Shown here piece by piece: positions 42,429 to 50,946 of a stretch of DNA of 64,000 nt. Numbering within the stretch: the stretch's first letter is position 1; the number at the start of each line of letters is the position of its first letter. Source of the stretch: DATKJS01 sp964551995 (lineage in GTDB: Bacteria > Acidobacteriota > Aminicenantia > Aminicenantales > Saccharicenantaceae). Location: the NCBI GenBank assembly GCA_964551995.1, contig CAZKFD010000015.1:1-64000 (forward strand), written 5' to 3'. The translations under genes were made by a program, and so were the position numbers. Below the pieces are notes generated by a model that saw only the letters and a program-made list of their open reading frames with translations, did no database searches and was not told the DNA's origin.

Positions 42429-43298
42429 ATGAAAACCTCCTTGAAGGACAACAGGTTCCTGATCATCACCGGCCTTTCCGGGTCGGGCAAGACGGTCGTC
42501 AGCCGGTTCCTGGAGGACCTCGGCTATTACTGCGTCGACAACCTTCCGGCCAAGCTCATCCCGAATTTCGTCGAGCTGTGGCTGAAGAAGAAGGTCGAGA
42601 TCGACCGGGCCGCGCTCGTCATGGACATTCGCGAGCCGAGATTCGTGACGGAATTCCCCAAGGTCCTCGCGGAGATCAAAAGGAAGGTCCCGGCCCGCCT
42701 CATCTTCCTTGACGCTTCGGACGAGTCTCTGGTCAAGAGGTTCAGCGAGACTCGCCGGCCGCATCCCCTGAGCCGGGGAAGGCCCATCCTGGCCGGAGTG
42801 CGGCTCGAGCGGAAGCGGCTGGCCGCCGTCAAGAAGATGGCCGACGAGGTCGTCGACACGTCCGGGCTGAACATCTCCCAGCTCAAGGAGGCCGTCACGC
42901 ATAAGGTCCTGAGGGCGCGGTCCCTCAGACTGCAAGTCGTCATCATCAGCTTCGGCTACAAGTACGGGATCCCCCTGGACTCGGACCTCGTCTTCGACAC
43001 GCGCTTCTTGCCCAACCCCTTTTATGTGGACCGACTGAGGGCCCGGAACGGAAAGGCCCGGAGCGTCCGCGAGTTCGTGCTGGGCACCCCGGCGACGCAG
43101 TCTTTCCTCCGGCGGCTGATCCGGTTCCTGGATTTCATGCTGCCCCACTTCGTCAGGGAAGGGAAGAGCACGCTAACCGTCTCGGTCGGCTGCACCGGCG
43201 GAAAGCACCGGTCGGTCGTGATCGCGGAGGAGCTGCGGGCCTCGCTGAGGAAGGGGGGCCGGGACGTCAAGATTTATCACCGGGACCTTTATAAATGA
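42429..43298 (+). CDS. rapZ: RNase adapter / nucleotide-binding protein RapZ
   Basis: This 289-residue protein has an N-terminal P-loop GLSGSGKT (14-21) and DNLP near 36. The C-terminal domain contains the conserved YKYGIPLDSDLVFDTRFLPNP (near 180) and GCTGGKHRS (near 255) segments. In E. coli RapZ senses glucosamine-6-phosphate and delivers small RNAs to RNase E. Elsewhere its role in hprK-ptsN neighbourhoods is unclear. GGAAGG precedes the ATG at 42429. An 87-base gap follows, with a possible TACAAT -10 at 43311-43316. Confidence 0.95.
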   Translation: MKTSLKDNRFLIITGLSGSGKTVVSRFLEDLGYYCVDNLPAKLIPNFVELWLKKKVEIDRAALVMDIREPRFVTEFPKVLAEIKRKVPARLIFLDASDESLVKRFSETRRPHPLSRGRPILAGVRLERKRLAAVKKMADEVVDTSGLNISQLKEAVTHKVLRARSLRLQVVIISFGYKYGIPLDSDLVFDTRFLPNPFYVDRLRARNGKARSVREFVLGTPATQSFLRRLIRFLDFMLPHFVREGKSTLTVSVGCTGGKHRSVVIAEELRASLRKGGRDVKIYHRDLYK

Positions 43299-43385
43299 GC
43301 GCCCTTTGGATACAATAAGGGGCTGAACGCGGGCCGGCCCGGAGAGCGGGCGCCGGGGCGCCGACAGAGGAAGGATTCAGCGGTC

Positions 43386-43793
43386 ATGATCGGCGGGATC
43401 ATCGTTTGCCACGGCAAAATGGGCGAGGAGCTCCATAATGCCCTGACCATCATCCTGGGCGAGGCCCCCAACATAGAAGCCATTTCGATCGGCTGGTACG
43501 ATGACGTCGAGGACTCGAAGAGGAAGATCAACCAGAGCGTCAAGCGCGTGGACCAAAAGAACGGCGTCATCATCTTCACCGACATGTTCGGCGGGACGCC
43601 GTCGAATCTGAGCTTTGGCTTCCTCAAAGAAAATCAGGTGGAGATCATCACCGGGGTCAACCTCCCGATGCTCATCAAGTTCGTCTCCCTTCAGAGAAGC
43701 AACAACATCAAGGAAGTCGCCCGCAAGGTCGTCGATCAGGGCAAGAAAAACATCCACCTCGTGAGCGCCCTGCTGAAATCGCGCACGAAATAG
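43386..43793 (+). CDS. mannose-class PTS EIIA domain protein
   Basis: This 135-residue single-domain EIIA-Man has the phosphorylated His9 in VCHGKMGEEL, then FTDMFGGTPSN near 64. In sugar PTSs it passes phosphate to EIIB-Man. Here no EIIB, EIIC or EIID follows, which together with HprK points to a regulatory phosphorelay. It is the first of three genes (with ptsH and ptsI) after the gap downstream of rapZ. GAGGAAGGA lies upstream of the ATG. Confidence 0.93.
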   Translation: MIGGIIVCHGKMGEELHNALTIILGEAPNIEAISIGWYDDVEDSKRKINQSVKRVDQKNGVIIFTDMFGGTPSNLSFGFLKENQVEIITGVNLPMLIKFVSLQRSNNIKEVARKVVDQGKKNIHLVSALLKSRTK

Positions 43794-43798
43794 GGCCG

Positions 43799-44068
43799 AT
43801 GATCGACAAAAAAATCATGATCCGGAACAAACTGGGCCTCCATGCCCGGGCGGCCGTCAAGTTCGTCAACCTGGCCAACCGGTTCAGCTCGTCGGTGAAG
43901 ATCGAGAAGAACGGAACCGAGATCGACGGCAAGAGCATCCTGGGCATCCTCACCCTGGCCGCGACGCAGGGTTCCGAGATCCGCCTGCTCGTTTCCGGCA
44001 AGGACGAGGAGGCCGCGGTCCGGTCCCTGTTGGAGCTGATCAACAACCGATTCGACGAGAAAGAATAG
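43799..44068 (+). CDS. ptsH: phosphocarrier protein HPr
   Basis: This 89-residue HPr has the EI-phosphorylated His15 in LGLHARAA and Ser46 in GKSILGILTLAA, the target of HPr kinase. Both sites are intact, matching the nearby hprK. It lies 5 bases after the EIIA-Man gene and 5 bases before ptsI, so all three are cotranscribed. Confidence 0.97.
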   Translation: MIDKKIMIRNKLGLHARAAVKFVNLANRFSSSVKIEKNGTEIDGKSILGILTLAATQGSEIRLLVSGKDEEAAVRSLLELINNRFDEKE

Positions 44069-44073
44069 CCCGC

Positions 44074-45849
44074 ATGGACATCGTGCGCCTCAGGGGAATC
44101 GGGGTTTCGCCGGGAATCGCCATGGGGGACGTCCTGCTCCCCAAGCTCGTCATTTTCACTTCAAGGAAGGAGGCCATCTCCGCCTCCGAGGTCGAGGGCG
44201 AGCTCGAACGGCTGAGGCTCGCCATTAGGCGGACCAAGGCGGACCTCGTCCAGGTCCGGGAGAAGATCCGGGAGAAGATGGGCAAGGAGAACTCGTTCAT
44301 CTTCGACGCTCATCTCCTCATCCTCGAGGACCCGACGCTCCTCACCGGGCTTGAGACGATCATCCGCGAGGAGAAGTCGCGGGCCGAGTGGGCCCTCTCG
44401 AAGACGAACGGCCGCTATGAGCAGCTGTTCGAGAGCCTGAACGACGATTATTTCCGGCAGAGGAAATCGGACGTATCGGACGTCCTCACGCGCATCTACA
44501 GAAACCTCGACGCCCAGAGGGAGAAAGAACAGCCCCCCGGAACACCTCACATCCTCGTCTCCCACGAGCTGCTCCCTTCAGAGGCCGCCGTGCGGCTCGG
44601 CCGCGAGACCACCCTGGGCGTCGCCCTCGACATGGGAGGCGTGACCTCGCACACGGCCATCCTGGCCCGGTCCCTGAACATCCCCGCTGTCCTCGGCCTG
44701 AGGAACATCACCGGCCACGTCCGGGAGGGGGATTTCGTGATCGTTGACGGCACGGACGGGGAAGTCATCATCAACCCCCCGGCGGCCGTCCGGCGGGAGT
44801 TCCAGGCCAAGAAGGAGAAATACGACAACTACCGCCGCGAGCTGCAGAAGACTGCCCACCTCAAGCCCGTGACGCTCGACCGCGTGCGGGTCAGGCTCCT
44901 GGCCAACATCGAGCTCCCCGAAGAAGTGCGCATGGCGATGTCACTCGGCGCGGAGGGCGTCGGGCTCTTCCGCTCCGAGTTCATCTACCTTCGGACGGCG
45001 TCGCTGCCCTCGGAAGAGGACCATCTGGCCATCTACTCCCGGCTGGCGGCCGAAGCGGCTCCTCACCCCGTCTACATCCGGACGCTCGATATCGGCGGGG
45101 AGAAATCCCTGCCCCAGCTGAACATCGAGCAAGAGCCCAACCCGGCCCTCGGGTTGCGGGCGGTCCGGTTTTCCCTGATGAACAAGGGCCTTTTCCGGAC
45201 GCAGCTGCGGGCTATCCTCCGGGCCAGTGCCCGGAAGAACGTCCGGATTCTCATTCCCATGGTCACCGAGGTCGAAGAGATCATCGAGGTCAAGGATATC
45301 TTTGAGGGGGTCAAGGCCGAGCTCCGCCGGGAGAACGCGAAGTTCGACGAGAACATTCCGCTCGGCGTCATGATCGAGGTCCCGGCGGCCGCCGCTCTGA
45401 CCGACCTGATCCTCCGGGAAGTGGACTACGTCAGTGTGGGGACCAATGACCTCATCCAGTATTTCCTGGCCGTCGACCGATCGAACGAGTTCGTTTCCTA
45501 CCTGTACAAACCCCTGCACCCGGCCGTCCTCCGGCTCATCCGCTCGGTCATCCAGTCCGCCCAGAAGGCCGGGAAGGAGGTCACGGTCTGCGGTGAGATG
45601 GCCGCCGATCCCCTGTCCGCGATCGTTCTGATGGGCTTCGGGCTGAGGACGTTCAGCATGAACCCCATCTTCATCCCCCGGATCAAGAAAGCCATGCGCT
45701 CGGTCGAGTCCAAGACGGCGGAGCTGATCGTCTCGGAGGCGATGAAGCTTCGGAGCGCCCAGGAGATCGAGGAATACGTCATCGAGGAGATTCTCGTCCG
45801 GCACCCCCAGGTGTTTCTGATGGGCGGACCGGCACACACGGCGCCTTGA
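44074..45849 (+). CDS. ptsI: PTS enzyme I
   Basis: This 591-residue protein transfers phosphate from PEP to HPr. The active His is in GGVTSHTAILARS (near 190), the PEP-binding domain has GVGLFRSEFIYL near 297 and DIGGEKSLPQLNIEQEPNPALG near 335, and GEMAADP lies near 507 with Cys before it. Full length and without GAF or other sensor domains, so it is the sugar-type rather than the PtsP form. Its stop codon is embedded in the base of the following hairpin terminator. Confidence 0.96.
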   Translation: MDIVRLRGIGVSPGIAMGDVLLPKLVIFTSRKEAISASEVEGELERLRLAIRRTKADLVQVREKIREKMGKENSFIFDAHLLILEDPTLLTGLETIIREEKSRAEWALSKTNGRYEQLFESLNDDYFRQRKSDVSDVLTRIYRNLDAQREKEQPPGTPHILVSHELLPSEAAVRLGRETTLGVALDMGGVTSHTAILARSLNIPAVLGLRNITGHVREGDFVIVDGTDGEVIINPPAAVRREFQAKKEKYDNYRRELQKTAHLKPVTLDRVRVRLLANIELPEEVRMAMSLGAEGVGLFRSEFIYLRTASLPSEEDHLAIYSRLAAEAAPHPVYIRTLDIGGEKSLPQLNIEQEPNPALGLRAVRFSLMNKGLFRTQLRAILRASARKNVRILIPMVTEVEEIIEVKDIFEGVKAELRRENAKFDENIPLGVMIEVPAAAALTDLILREVDYVSVGTNDLIQYFLAVDRSNEFVSYLYKPLHPAVLRLIRSVIQSAQKAGKEVTVCGEMAADPLSAIVLMGFGLRTFSMNPIFIPRIKKAMRSVESKTAELIVSEAMKLRSAQEIEEYVIEEILVRHPQVFLMGGPAHTAP

Positions 45850-45895
45850 AATAAAGAGGGACAGTCCCCCCGAGGGGGACTGTCCCTCTTTATTT
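45849..45895. terminator. bidirectional terminator, perfect 22-bp hairpin
   Basis: Two perfect 22-base arms (45849-45870 and 45874-45895) flank a CGA loop. The stem has an AAATAAA base and a GGGACAGTCCCCC top, with T-rich flanks on both strands, so it can end both ptsI and the convergent cupin gene. It overlaps the last base of the ptsI stop and the whole TAA of the cupin gene. The GGGACAGTCCC core is reminiscent of dispersed repeats. Confidence 0.85.
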
Positions 45896-46300
45896 TTCTT
45901 CCCGGCCGTAGTCGTCTTCGATCCGGACGATGTCGGATTCGTCCGACCGGCCGATCCAGATTTCCATGACCCGGGCTGGGTGGAGCGACCGGTTGCGGAC
46001 GCGGTGGGGGGTTTTCCGCGGGATGAAGATCTCTTCGCCGGCCCGGGGCGGCCAGACGCGCCCGCCGAGGGTCATCTCCAGACCGGCGTCGAGGATGACC
46101 CAAAACTCGTCCCGTCGGTCGTGGTATTGAAGGGAGAGGACGCCGCCGGGGTCGACGGTAATGATCTTGAGGCTGCCGGCGTCCTCGTGGGGGTAGCGGC
46201 GGTACCTCCCCCAGGGCCGGCGGTCTTCGAGGATCCGGGCCCGGAAGGCGTCTTCCGTCGGCTCCTTCGCGTTCTTCACCGGAATTCTCTTCGCGGACAC
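45890..46300 (-). CDS. cupin, mannose-6-phosphate isomerase type II-like
   Basis: This 136-residue single cupin resembles the C-terminal domain of ManC-type phosphomannose isomerases: RRPWGRYRRY near 27, KIITVDPGGVLSLQYHDRRDEFWVI near 45 and IPRKTPHRVRN near 93 (metal-binding His residues). It may isomerise mannose-6-phosphate, or bind a sugar phosphate without catalysis. Start GTG at 46300. It is last in the pal-cpoB-ssb run, 43 bases after ssb. Confidence 0.85.
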   Translation of the reverse strand: MSAKRIPVKNAKEPTEDAFRARILEDRRPWGRYRRYPHEDAGSLKIITVDPGGVLSLQYHDRRDEFWVILDAGLEMTLGGRVWPPRAGEEIFIPRKTPHRVRNRSLHPARVMEIWIGRSDESDIVRIEDDYGREEK

Positions 46301-46343
46301 AATGCGGGATGCCGCTTGTCCTTCGCCGCTCGGACGCCGGGGC

Positions 46344-46832
46344 TCAGAACGGAACGTCGTCGTCGCTGCCGCCCCCCGACGTACCGCCGGGACTTTCGTC
46401 GAAGGGCGGGCCCTCCGTCTCGGGCTCGGGCTGGCTCGGGCCGCGCGGTTCGTACTCGGGGGCCTCGGCTCCGGTTCCGTATTCCTCGCGCCGCCCGAGG
46501 AGGACGATGTTTTCGGCCTCGATCTCGGTCGTCGTCCGCTTGTTCCCCTCCTTGTCCTGCCAGCTCCGGGTCCGCAGCTTTCCCTCGACCACGACCTGCC
46601 GGCCTTTGTCGAGGAATTTTTCGCAGAATTCGGCCTGCTTCCCCCAGACGACGATGTTGTGCCATTCGGTCCGGTCTTTGGTTTCGCGCGTGGCCGTATT
46701 GGTGAACCGCTCGTTGGTGGCCATGGTGAAGCGAGCGACTTGGCGCTCCTTCTGGGGGAGATAGCGTAGCTCCGGCTTCTTGCCCAACCGGCCGATGAGG
46801 ATGACTTTGTTCAGGCTGTTGGTGTCTCTCAT
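46344..46832 (-). CDS. ssb: single-stranded DNA-binding protein
   Basis: This 162-residue SSB has an OB-fold domain (SLNKVILIGRLGKKPELRYLP to about 112), a Gly/Pro/Glu-rich disordered tail and the acidic tip DDDVPF that recruits repair and replication proteins. Its start overlaps the cpoB stop (ATGA at 46829-46832), an unusual partnership with envelope genes. It is the only SSB in the window. Confidence 0.96.
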   Translation of the reverse strand: MRDTNSLNKVILIGRLGKKPELRYLPQKERQVARFTMATNERFTNTATRETKDRTEWHNIVVWGKQAEFCEKFLDKGRQVVVEGKLRTRSWQDKEGNKRTTTEIEAENIVLLGRREEYGTGAEAPEYEPRGPSQPEPETEGPPFDESPGGTSGGGSDDDVPF

Positions 46833-47686
46833 TTTTCCGTCAATTCCTTGATTTTATCCTGGGCGATCTTGGTCTCGTCCTGGAGCGGATATTTCGTCAC
46901 CAGGAGCTTGAAAACCGCCAGGGCCTCGTCCTTTTTGCCGATCTCCATGAAGCTGATGCCTTTCTTGAGGTAGGCGGCCGCGACCTTGTCGCCCTTGGGA
47001 TACGTTAGGATGAGGGTGTTGAACGTATCGATGGCTTCGCCGAATCTTTTCATGCTGAAATAGCATTCGCCGATCCAGTAGAGCGCGTTGTCGGCAAGGG
47101 GGCTGTCCGGAAACTGCTGGCGGTAGAGCCTGAAGCTTTCGACGGCAAGGTCATAGTTGCCCTTGAGATAGTCGTTGTAAGCCATCCGGTAGGCTTCCTC
47201 CGGCGAGATGTTCACGGCCGGCGGAACGGCGGGGGCCGCGGGTTGCGGCGGGTTCTGAGCCGTGCCCGGCGGCGCGCCTTCCGCCGGCGGCTTGGCGGGA
47301 GCGCCCGGGCCGCTTCCGGCCGGGGCCGCCCCGGCCTCCCGGGCCGCCGCGAGGCCCGCGGCAACTCTCTGCAGGTCGAGGCTGAGCTGGTCGATCTTGC
47401 GCAGCATGTCCTGATACTGCGCCGGCACGCCGCCCAGGCCCTCCTTGAGGACCGCCTGGTCGGTGACCGCCTGCCTGACGAGGTCCGCCAGGGCCTTGAG
47501 CTGGTCCTTGATGGCGCGGATCGCTTCCGCGTTCTGGTCAAGCCGGACCCGCAGGTCCTGGACCTGCTCTTTGAGGGCCTGGACGTCCTCGTAGATCAGC
47601 TCGTAGGCCTTCTTGCTCTTGTCCTGCCCGGCTGTGCCGGCCGCCAAGCCGACAATGAGAATGACCCCGAGAACCCTGCGCAACAC
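46829..47686 (-). CDS. CpoB/YbgF-like Tol-Pal system periplasmic protein
   Basis: This 285-residue protein has a short N-terminal signal (RVLGVILIVGLAAGTAG), a coiled coil (~25-105), an Ala/Pro-rich linker (~110-155) and C-terminal TPR repeats (~165-280, AYRMAYNDYLKGNYDLAVESF and following). CpoB links the Tol machine to peptidoglycan synthesis during division. It lies 3 bases after pal and overlaps ssb. Confidence 0.9.
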   Translation of the reverse strand: MLRRVLGVILIVGLAAGTAGQDKSKKAYELIYEDVQALKEQVQDLRVRLDQNAEAIRAIKDQLKALADLVRQAVTDQAVLKEGLGGVPAQYQDMLRKIDQLSLDLQRVAAGLAAAREAGAAPAGSGPGAPAKPPAEGAPPGTAQNPPQPAAPAVPPAVNISPEEAYRMAYNDYLKGNYDLAVESFRLYRQQFPDSPLADNALYWIGECYFSMKRFGEAIDTFNTLILTYPKGDKVAAAYLKKGISFMEIGKKDEALAVFKLLVTKYPLQDETKIAQDKIKELTEK

Positions 47687-47689
47687 GGC

Positions 47690-48241
47690 CTATTTTTCGA
47701 TGAGTGTAAACTGGTCGTTGCGGTTCTTCGCCCAGGCCGCTTCGTCATGGCCCGGGTCGGTCGGCTGGCTCTTGCCGTAGGAAAGGATCTTCATCCGGTC
47801 GGCGGGGATCCCCAGCGTGCCGAGGTAATCCATGGCGCTCTTGGCGCGCTTCTCGCCCAGGGCGAGGTTGTATTCCTCCGTCCCGCGCTCGTCGCAATTG
47901 CCGGCGATGAGGATCTTGACCGTCTTGTACTTGTTCAGCCAGGCGGCGTTGGCCTCGAGGATCGGCTTGGCGTCGTCGCGGATGAAGAATTTGTCGAAGT
48001 CGAAATAGATGTTGGCCAGCGGCTTTTCTTTGTTGATCTCCTCGAGCGACTTCTCGGCGAAAATCTCCTCTTCGGAAAGCACCGGCTGTTTCACGACGGG
48101 GGGCTGTTCGACCTTTTCGGCCTTGGGCTGTTCCTGGGCCTGGGGCGTCGGAGGGGGAACTTCCTGGGGTTTCTTTTTGCAGGATATGGAAAACGAGAGA
48201 ACGAGGAGAATGGCGAGGGACAAAACTAAGGATTTTTTCAT
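47690..48241 (-). CDS. pal: peptidoglycan-associated lipoprotein Pal
   Basis: This 183-residue OmpA-family lipoprotein has a signal peptide with lipobox (LSFSISC, Cys near 21), a Pro/Glu/Lys-rich linker, and an OmpA/MotB domain from ~75 with YFDFDKFFIRDDAKPIL, GNCDERGTEEYNLALGEKRA and YGKSQP. It ties the outer membrane to peptidoglycan. The start is fixed by GGAGG before ATG 48241. A separate near-consensus promoter (48303-48331) drives pal-cpoB-ssb-cupin apart from tolQRAB. Confidence 0.95.
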   Translation of the reverse strand: MKKSLVLSLAILLVLSFSISCKKKPQEVPPPTPQAQEQPKAEKVEQPPVVKQPVLSEEEIFAEKSLEEINKEKPLANIYFDFDKFFIRDDAKPILEANAAWLNKYKTVKILIAGNCDERGTEEYNLALGEKRAKSAMDYLGTLGIPADRMKILSYGKSQPTDPGHDEAAWAKNRNDQFTLIEK

Positions 48242-48302
48242 AACACCTCCTTTCGGCGAATTCACGGCACGCAGCCACAGTAACCTAAAAACTGCTTTAT
48301 AT

Positions 48303-48331
48303 TTTATACAACGCAGGGGGAGGGCTGTCAA
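48303..48331 (-). promoter_or_regulatory. promoter of pal-cpoB-ssb-cupin
   Basis: On the minus strand TTGACA (48331-48326), a 17-base spacer and TATAAA (48308-48303) sit in the gap after tolB. The predicted leader is about 55 bases and ends in a strong ribosome-binding site. Confidence 0.8.
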
Positions 48332-48353
48332 TATGCGCGGTGGCGCCGCGGGG

Positions 48354-49658
48354 TCAGTTGGTCCAATTGGGAAGCTTGTTCTCTCCCCGGTCCGTGAGGC
48401 GCCTGAGGTTGGCCCCGTCGTAGTCGATCGTGTAGACCTGGAGGGAGCCCGACATGTTGGAGGTGATGATGAGGTGGCGGCCGTCGGGCGACCAGCTCGG
48501 CGATTCGTTGCGGGCGTTGGTTTCCGTCAGCTTGCTGATCTCGTTGGTGCGAAGGTTCAGGACATAGATGTCGAAGAGGTTGTCGACACGCGAGACGTAG
48601 GCGATCCGGTCGCCGGTCGGGGACCAGGCCGGGGCATCGCAATAGCTGCTGCCGAAGCTCACCCGCCGGACGTTCGAGCCCTCGGCGTCCATGATGAATA
48701 TCTGGGGGGCGCCGGGGCCAAGGCGGTCGCTGGTGAAGGCGATCTCGCGGCCCGTCGGCGACCAGGACGGCGCCGTGTTGATGGCGCTGTTGTAAGTCAG
48801 GCGCTTGGTCCTTTTCGTTTCGAGGTCATAGACGTAGATCTCAGCGTTTGCGTCCTCGCTCGTTATTGAACAGAAGGCCAGCTCCTTTCCGTCGGGAGAG
48901 AAGGCGGGGGCGTAGTTCATCCCTTTGGCCGCGACGAGGGTTTCCCGGCCCTCGTAGATGTTGCGGATATACAGACGGAGGTCCGTGCCGCGGTAGGAGC
49001 TGAAGGCGATGGAGCGCTGGTCCGGAGACCAGGCCGGCATGTAGTCCCTGATCCTGTTGTAGGTGATACGCGTCTGGTTGGCGCCGTCGTAGTCCATGAT
49101 GTAGATCTCGTCGTTGCCGTCCCGGTTGGAAACGAACGTGATCTTCGTCGAGAAGACGGGCTTCTCGCCGTAGAGCTTCATGAGCTCGTCGGCCATCCTG
49201 TGGGCGATGAGCCGCCAGGCGTCCTTGTCGGCCTGGTAGCGCTTGCCGACGATGAAGCGCGCGCTCTTGACGTCGAAGAGCTTGCCTTCGAAGATCGTCC
49301 GGCCCGCGCTGTCGTCCCAGATCTCCCCGGTGAGCAGGAGCTTGGCCTGGATCGAGTCCCAGTCCTTGAAGTTGATCTTGTCCGTGTCGGTCAGGCGGGC
49401 GATGTAGTCGTAATAGCTCTTCGGCAGGAGCTGGAAGATCCGGCTGTATTTGATGTCGTCGCTCAGCACCTGGTAGATCTCCTGGGCCGCGGCCCGGGCC
49501 GGGGCCGAGGGGACGCGGACGATGAAGGCGGGGAGGGCCACGGAAACCATGGGCATGCCCTCGGTAATCTTGAGAAGGATCTCCTGCTGAGCCGGCAGGC
49601 GGCCCGCGACGGCGAGGATGAGGACGAGGAATCCGACCGATATTTTCTTGGTGATCAT
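48354..49658 (-). CDS. tolB: Tol-Pal translocation protein TolB
   Basis: This 434-residue periplasmic protein has an N-terminal signal (VGFLVLILAVAGRLPA), a mixed N-terminal domain (~30-170) and a beta-propeller of repeats such as IAFSSYRGTDLRLYIRN and PSWSPDGRHLIITSN. TolB shuttles between Pal and TolA. Its start overlaps the TolA-like gene (ATGA at 49655-49658). Confidence 0.95.
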   Translation of the reverse strand: MITKKISVGFLVLILAVAGRLPAQQEILLKITEGMPMVSVALPAFIVRVPSAPARAAAQEIYQVLSDDIKYSRIFQLLPKSYYDYIARLTDTDKINFKDWDSIQAKLLLTGEIWDDSAGRTIFEGKLFDVKSARFIVGKRYQADKDAWRLIAHRMADELMKLYGEKPVFSTKITFVSNRDGNDEIYIMDYDGANQTRITYNRIRDYMPAWSPDQRSIAFSSYRGTDLRLYIRNIYEGRETLVAAKGMNYAPAFSPDGKELAFCSITSEDANAEIYVYDLETKRTKRLTYNSAINTAPSWSPTGREIAFTSDRLGPGAPQIFIMDAEGSNVRRVSFGSSYCDAPAWSPTGDRIAYVSRVDNLFDIYVLNLRTNEISKLTETNARNESPSWSPDGRHLIITSNMSGSLQVYTIDYDGANLRRLTDRGENKLPNWTN

Positions 49659-50497
49659 CGCGAATGCTCGAAGATGAGATGGATGCCGAGGTACTGTCCG
49701 TCGTAGTCGCTCGGCAGCGGCGGGAACGGCGCGGCGCTCTGGATGGCCCTCAGAGCCGAGAGATCAAACGACGGGATGCCGCTCGATGTCTCGACTTTGA
49801 GGTCCGCAATCTGACCGTTCCTGTAGATCTTGAAGTAAACCTGGGTCTGGAACTGGCCGCTGATCCCCGGGTCGACGAGCGAGGTGAACCAGCTCGAGGA
49901 GATCTTCTCCGAGAGGAACTGCAGATAATACGTGTACGGAAAGCCCGAGACGCCGAAGGACTCTCCGGACCCCGACCCGCCGCCGGCGCCGCCCGTCCCG
50001 GCACCCGAGCCGATGCCGAAGCGCAGCCCGTAACCCGTGCCCTGGCCCCCCTCCTGGCCCTGCCCCTGGCCTGAGGCCGCCGGCGGGGCTTCGGCGGCGG
50101 CTTCCGCCGCAGCCTTGGGCTGGGGCTTGCTGATGACGGTCTTCTTTTCGGGCGCCTTTTTCGTCGTCTTGGGCTTTTCGACGGGGTAGCGCATCCCACC
50201 CTTATCCGGCGGCGGGACCTTCTGGGCGACGGTCAGGTCGCGCAGCGATTCGGGCTTCTTGGCGGGGGGGGGTGGCTGCGGCTTGGCGGCAACCGAAGCG
50301 GCCCCTCCGCCTCCGCCGCCGGGCCCCCCGGATCCGGGGGAGCCGATGAAATTCACATACTGGACAAGCCCTTTGGGCGCGGTTCTCGAAAACGAGGGCG
50401 AGGCGGCGATGACAATGAGCAGCGCCGCGTGAAGGCAGGCGGAGAAGACGAGTGCCCTCTTGAAGGCGATGGGAATTCCCGGGTTGGCCGCGGTCAT
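49655..50497 (-). CDS. TolA/TonB-like energy transducer
   Basis: This 280-residue protein has a single N-terminal transmembrane helix (~12-32, ALVFSACLHAALLIVIAASP, with the HxxALLI character of TonB/TolA). A Pro/Lys/Gly/Ala-rich periplasmic stretch (~45-180) follows, then a TonB-type C-terminal domain (VYFKIYRNGQIADLKVETSSG). Between tolR and tolB it most likely acts as TolA, carrying force from TolQR to TolB-Pal. The linker is shorter than in E. coli TolA. Confidence 0.88.
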   Translation of the reverse strand: MTAANPGIPIAFKRALVFSACLHAALLIVIAASPSFSRTAPKGLVQYVNFIGSPGSGGPGGGGGGAASVAAKPQPPPPAKKPESLRDLTVAQKVPPPDKGGMRYPVEKPKTTKKAPEKKTVISKPQPKAAAEAAAEAPPAASGQGQGQEGGQGTGYGLRFGIGSGAGTGGAGGGSGSGESFGVSGFPYTYYLQFLSEKISSSWFTSLVDPGISGQFQTQVYFKIYRNGQIADLKVETSSGIPSFDLSALRAIQSAAPFPPLPSDYDGQYLGIHLIFEHSR

Positions 50498-50946
50498 TTG
50501 GTCTTATCTTTGATGTCGATCGGCTCGGTGATGATCCCGACGACCTCGACGCCGGCTTTCTTCGTGATGTCCATGATGCGCACGATGAAGCCGTAAGGCA
50601 GGCTCTCGTCGGCCTGGAGGTAGACGACCTTCTTCGGCTTGTTGAGGAAGTATTCCTCGAGCCGCCGCTGGAGCAGGTTGATGTTGTAGATGTTCTCGCC
50701 GATGTGGATGTACTGGTCCTTGGTCACGGTCAGGGTCAGTCCCTCCTCGGCCGGCTTGGTATCCGTTTCCGCCCGGGGCAGGTTGATGGCGATCCCGGAC
50801 TGCATCATGGGCGCCGTGACCATGAAGATGACGAGGAGGACGAGCATGACGTCGACGAAAGGCGTGATATTGATCTCGGAGAGCGACGTGCCGAGTTGCC
50901 TCCGGCCTCGCGGAGACGACGGCACGGACTGGGTGCTAAGAGCCAT
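50494..50946 (-). CDS. tolR: TolR/ExbD-family protein
   Basis: This 150-residue protein has one transmembrane helix (~25-47, INITPFVDVMLVLLVIFMVTAPM) bearing the proton-pathway Asp in FVDVMLVLL. The periplasmic domain has a DESLPYGFIVRIMD segment. With TolQ it forms the proton-driven motor. It overlaps both neighbours (ATGA with the TolA-like gene; 11 bases with tolQ). Confidence 0.93.
   Translation of the reverse strand: MALSTQSVPSSPRGRRQLGTSLSEINITPFVDVMLVLLVIFMVTAPMMQSGIAINLPRAETDTKPAEEGLTLTVTKDQYIHIGENIYNINLLQRRLEEYFLNKPKKVVYLQADESLPYGFIVRIMDITKKAGVEVVGIITEPIDIKDKTK

Noticed and set aside
48354..49706. Plus-strand frames opposite tolB (e.g. 49200-49706)
   Set aside because: Antisense to a clear TolB with no start signals.
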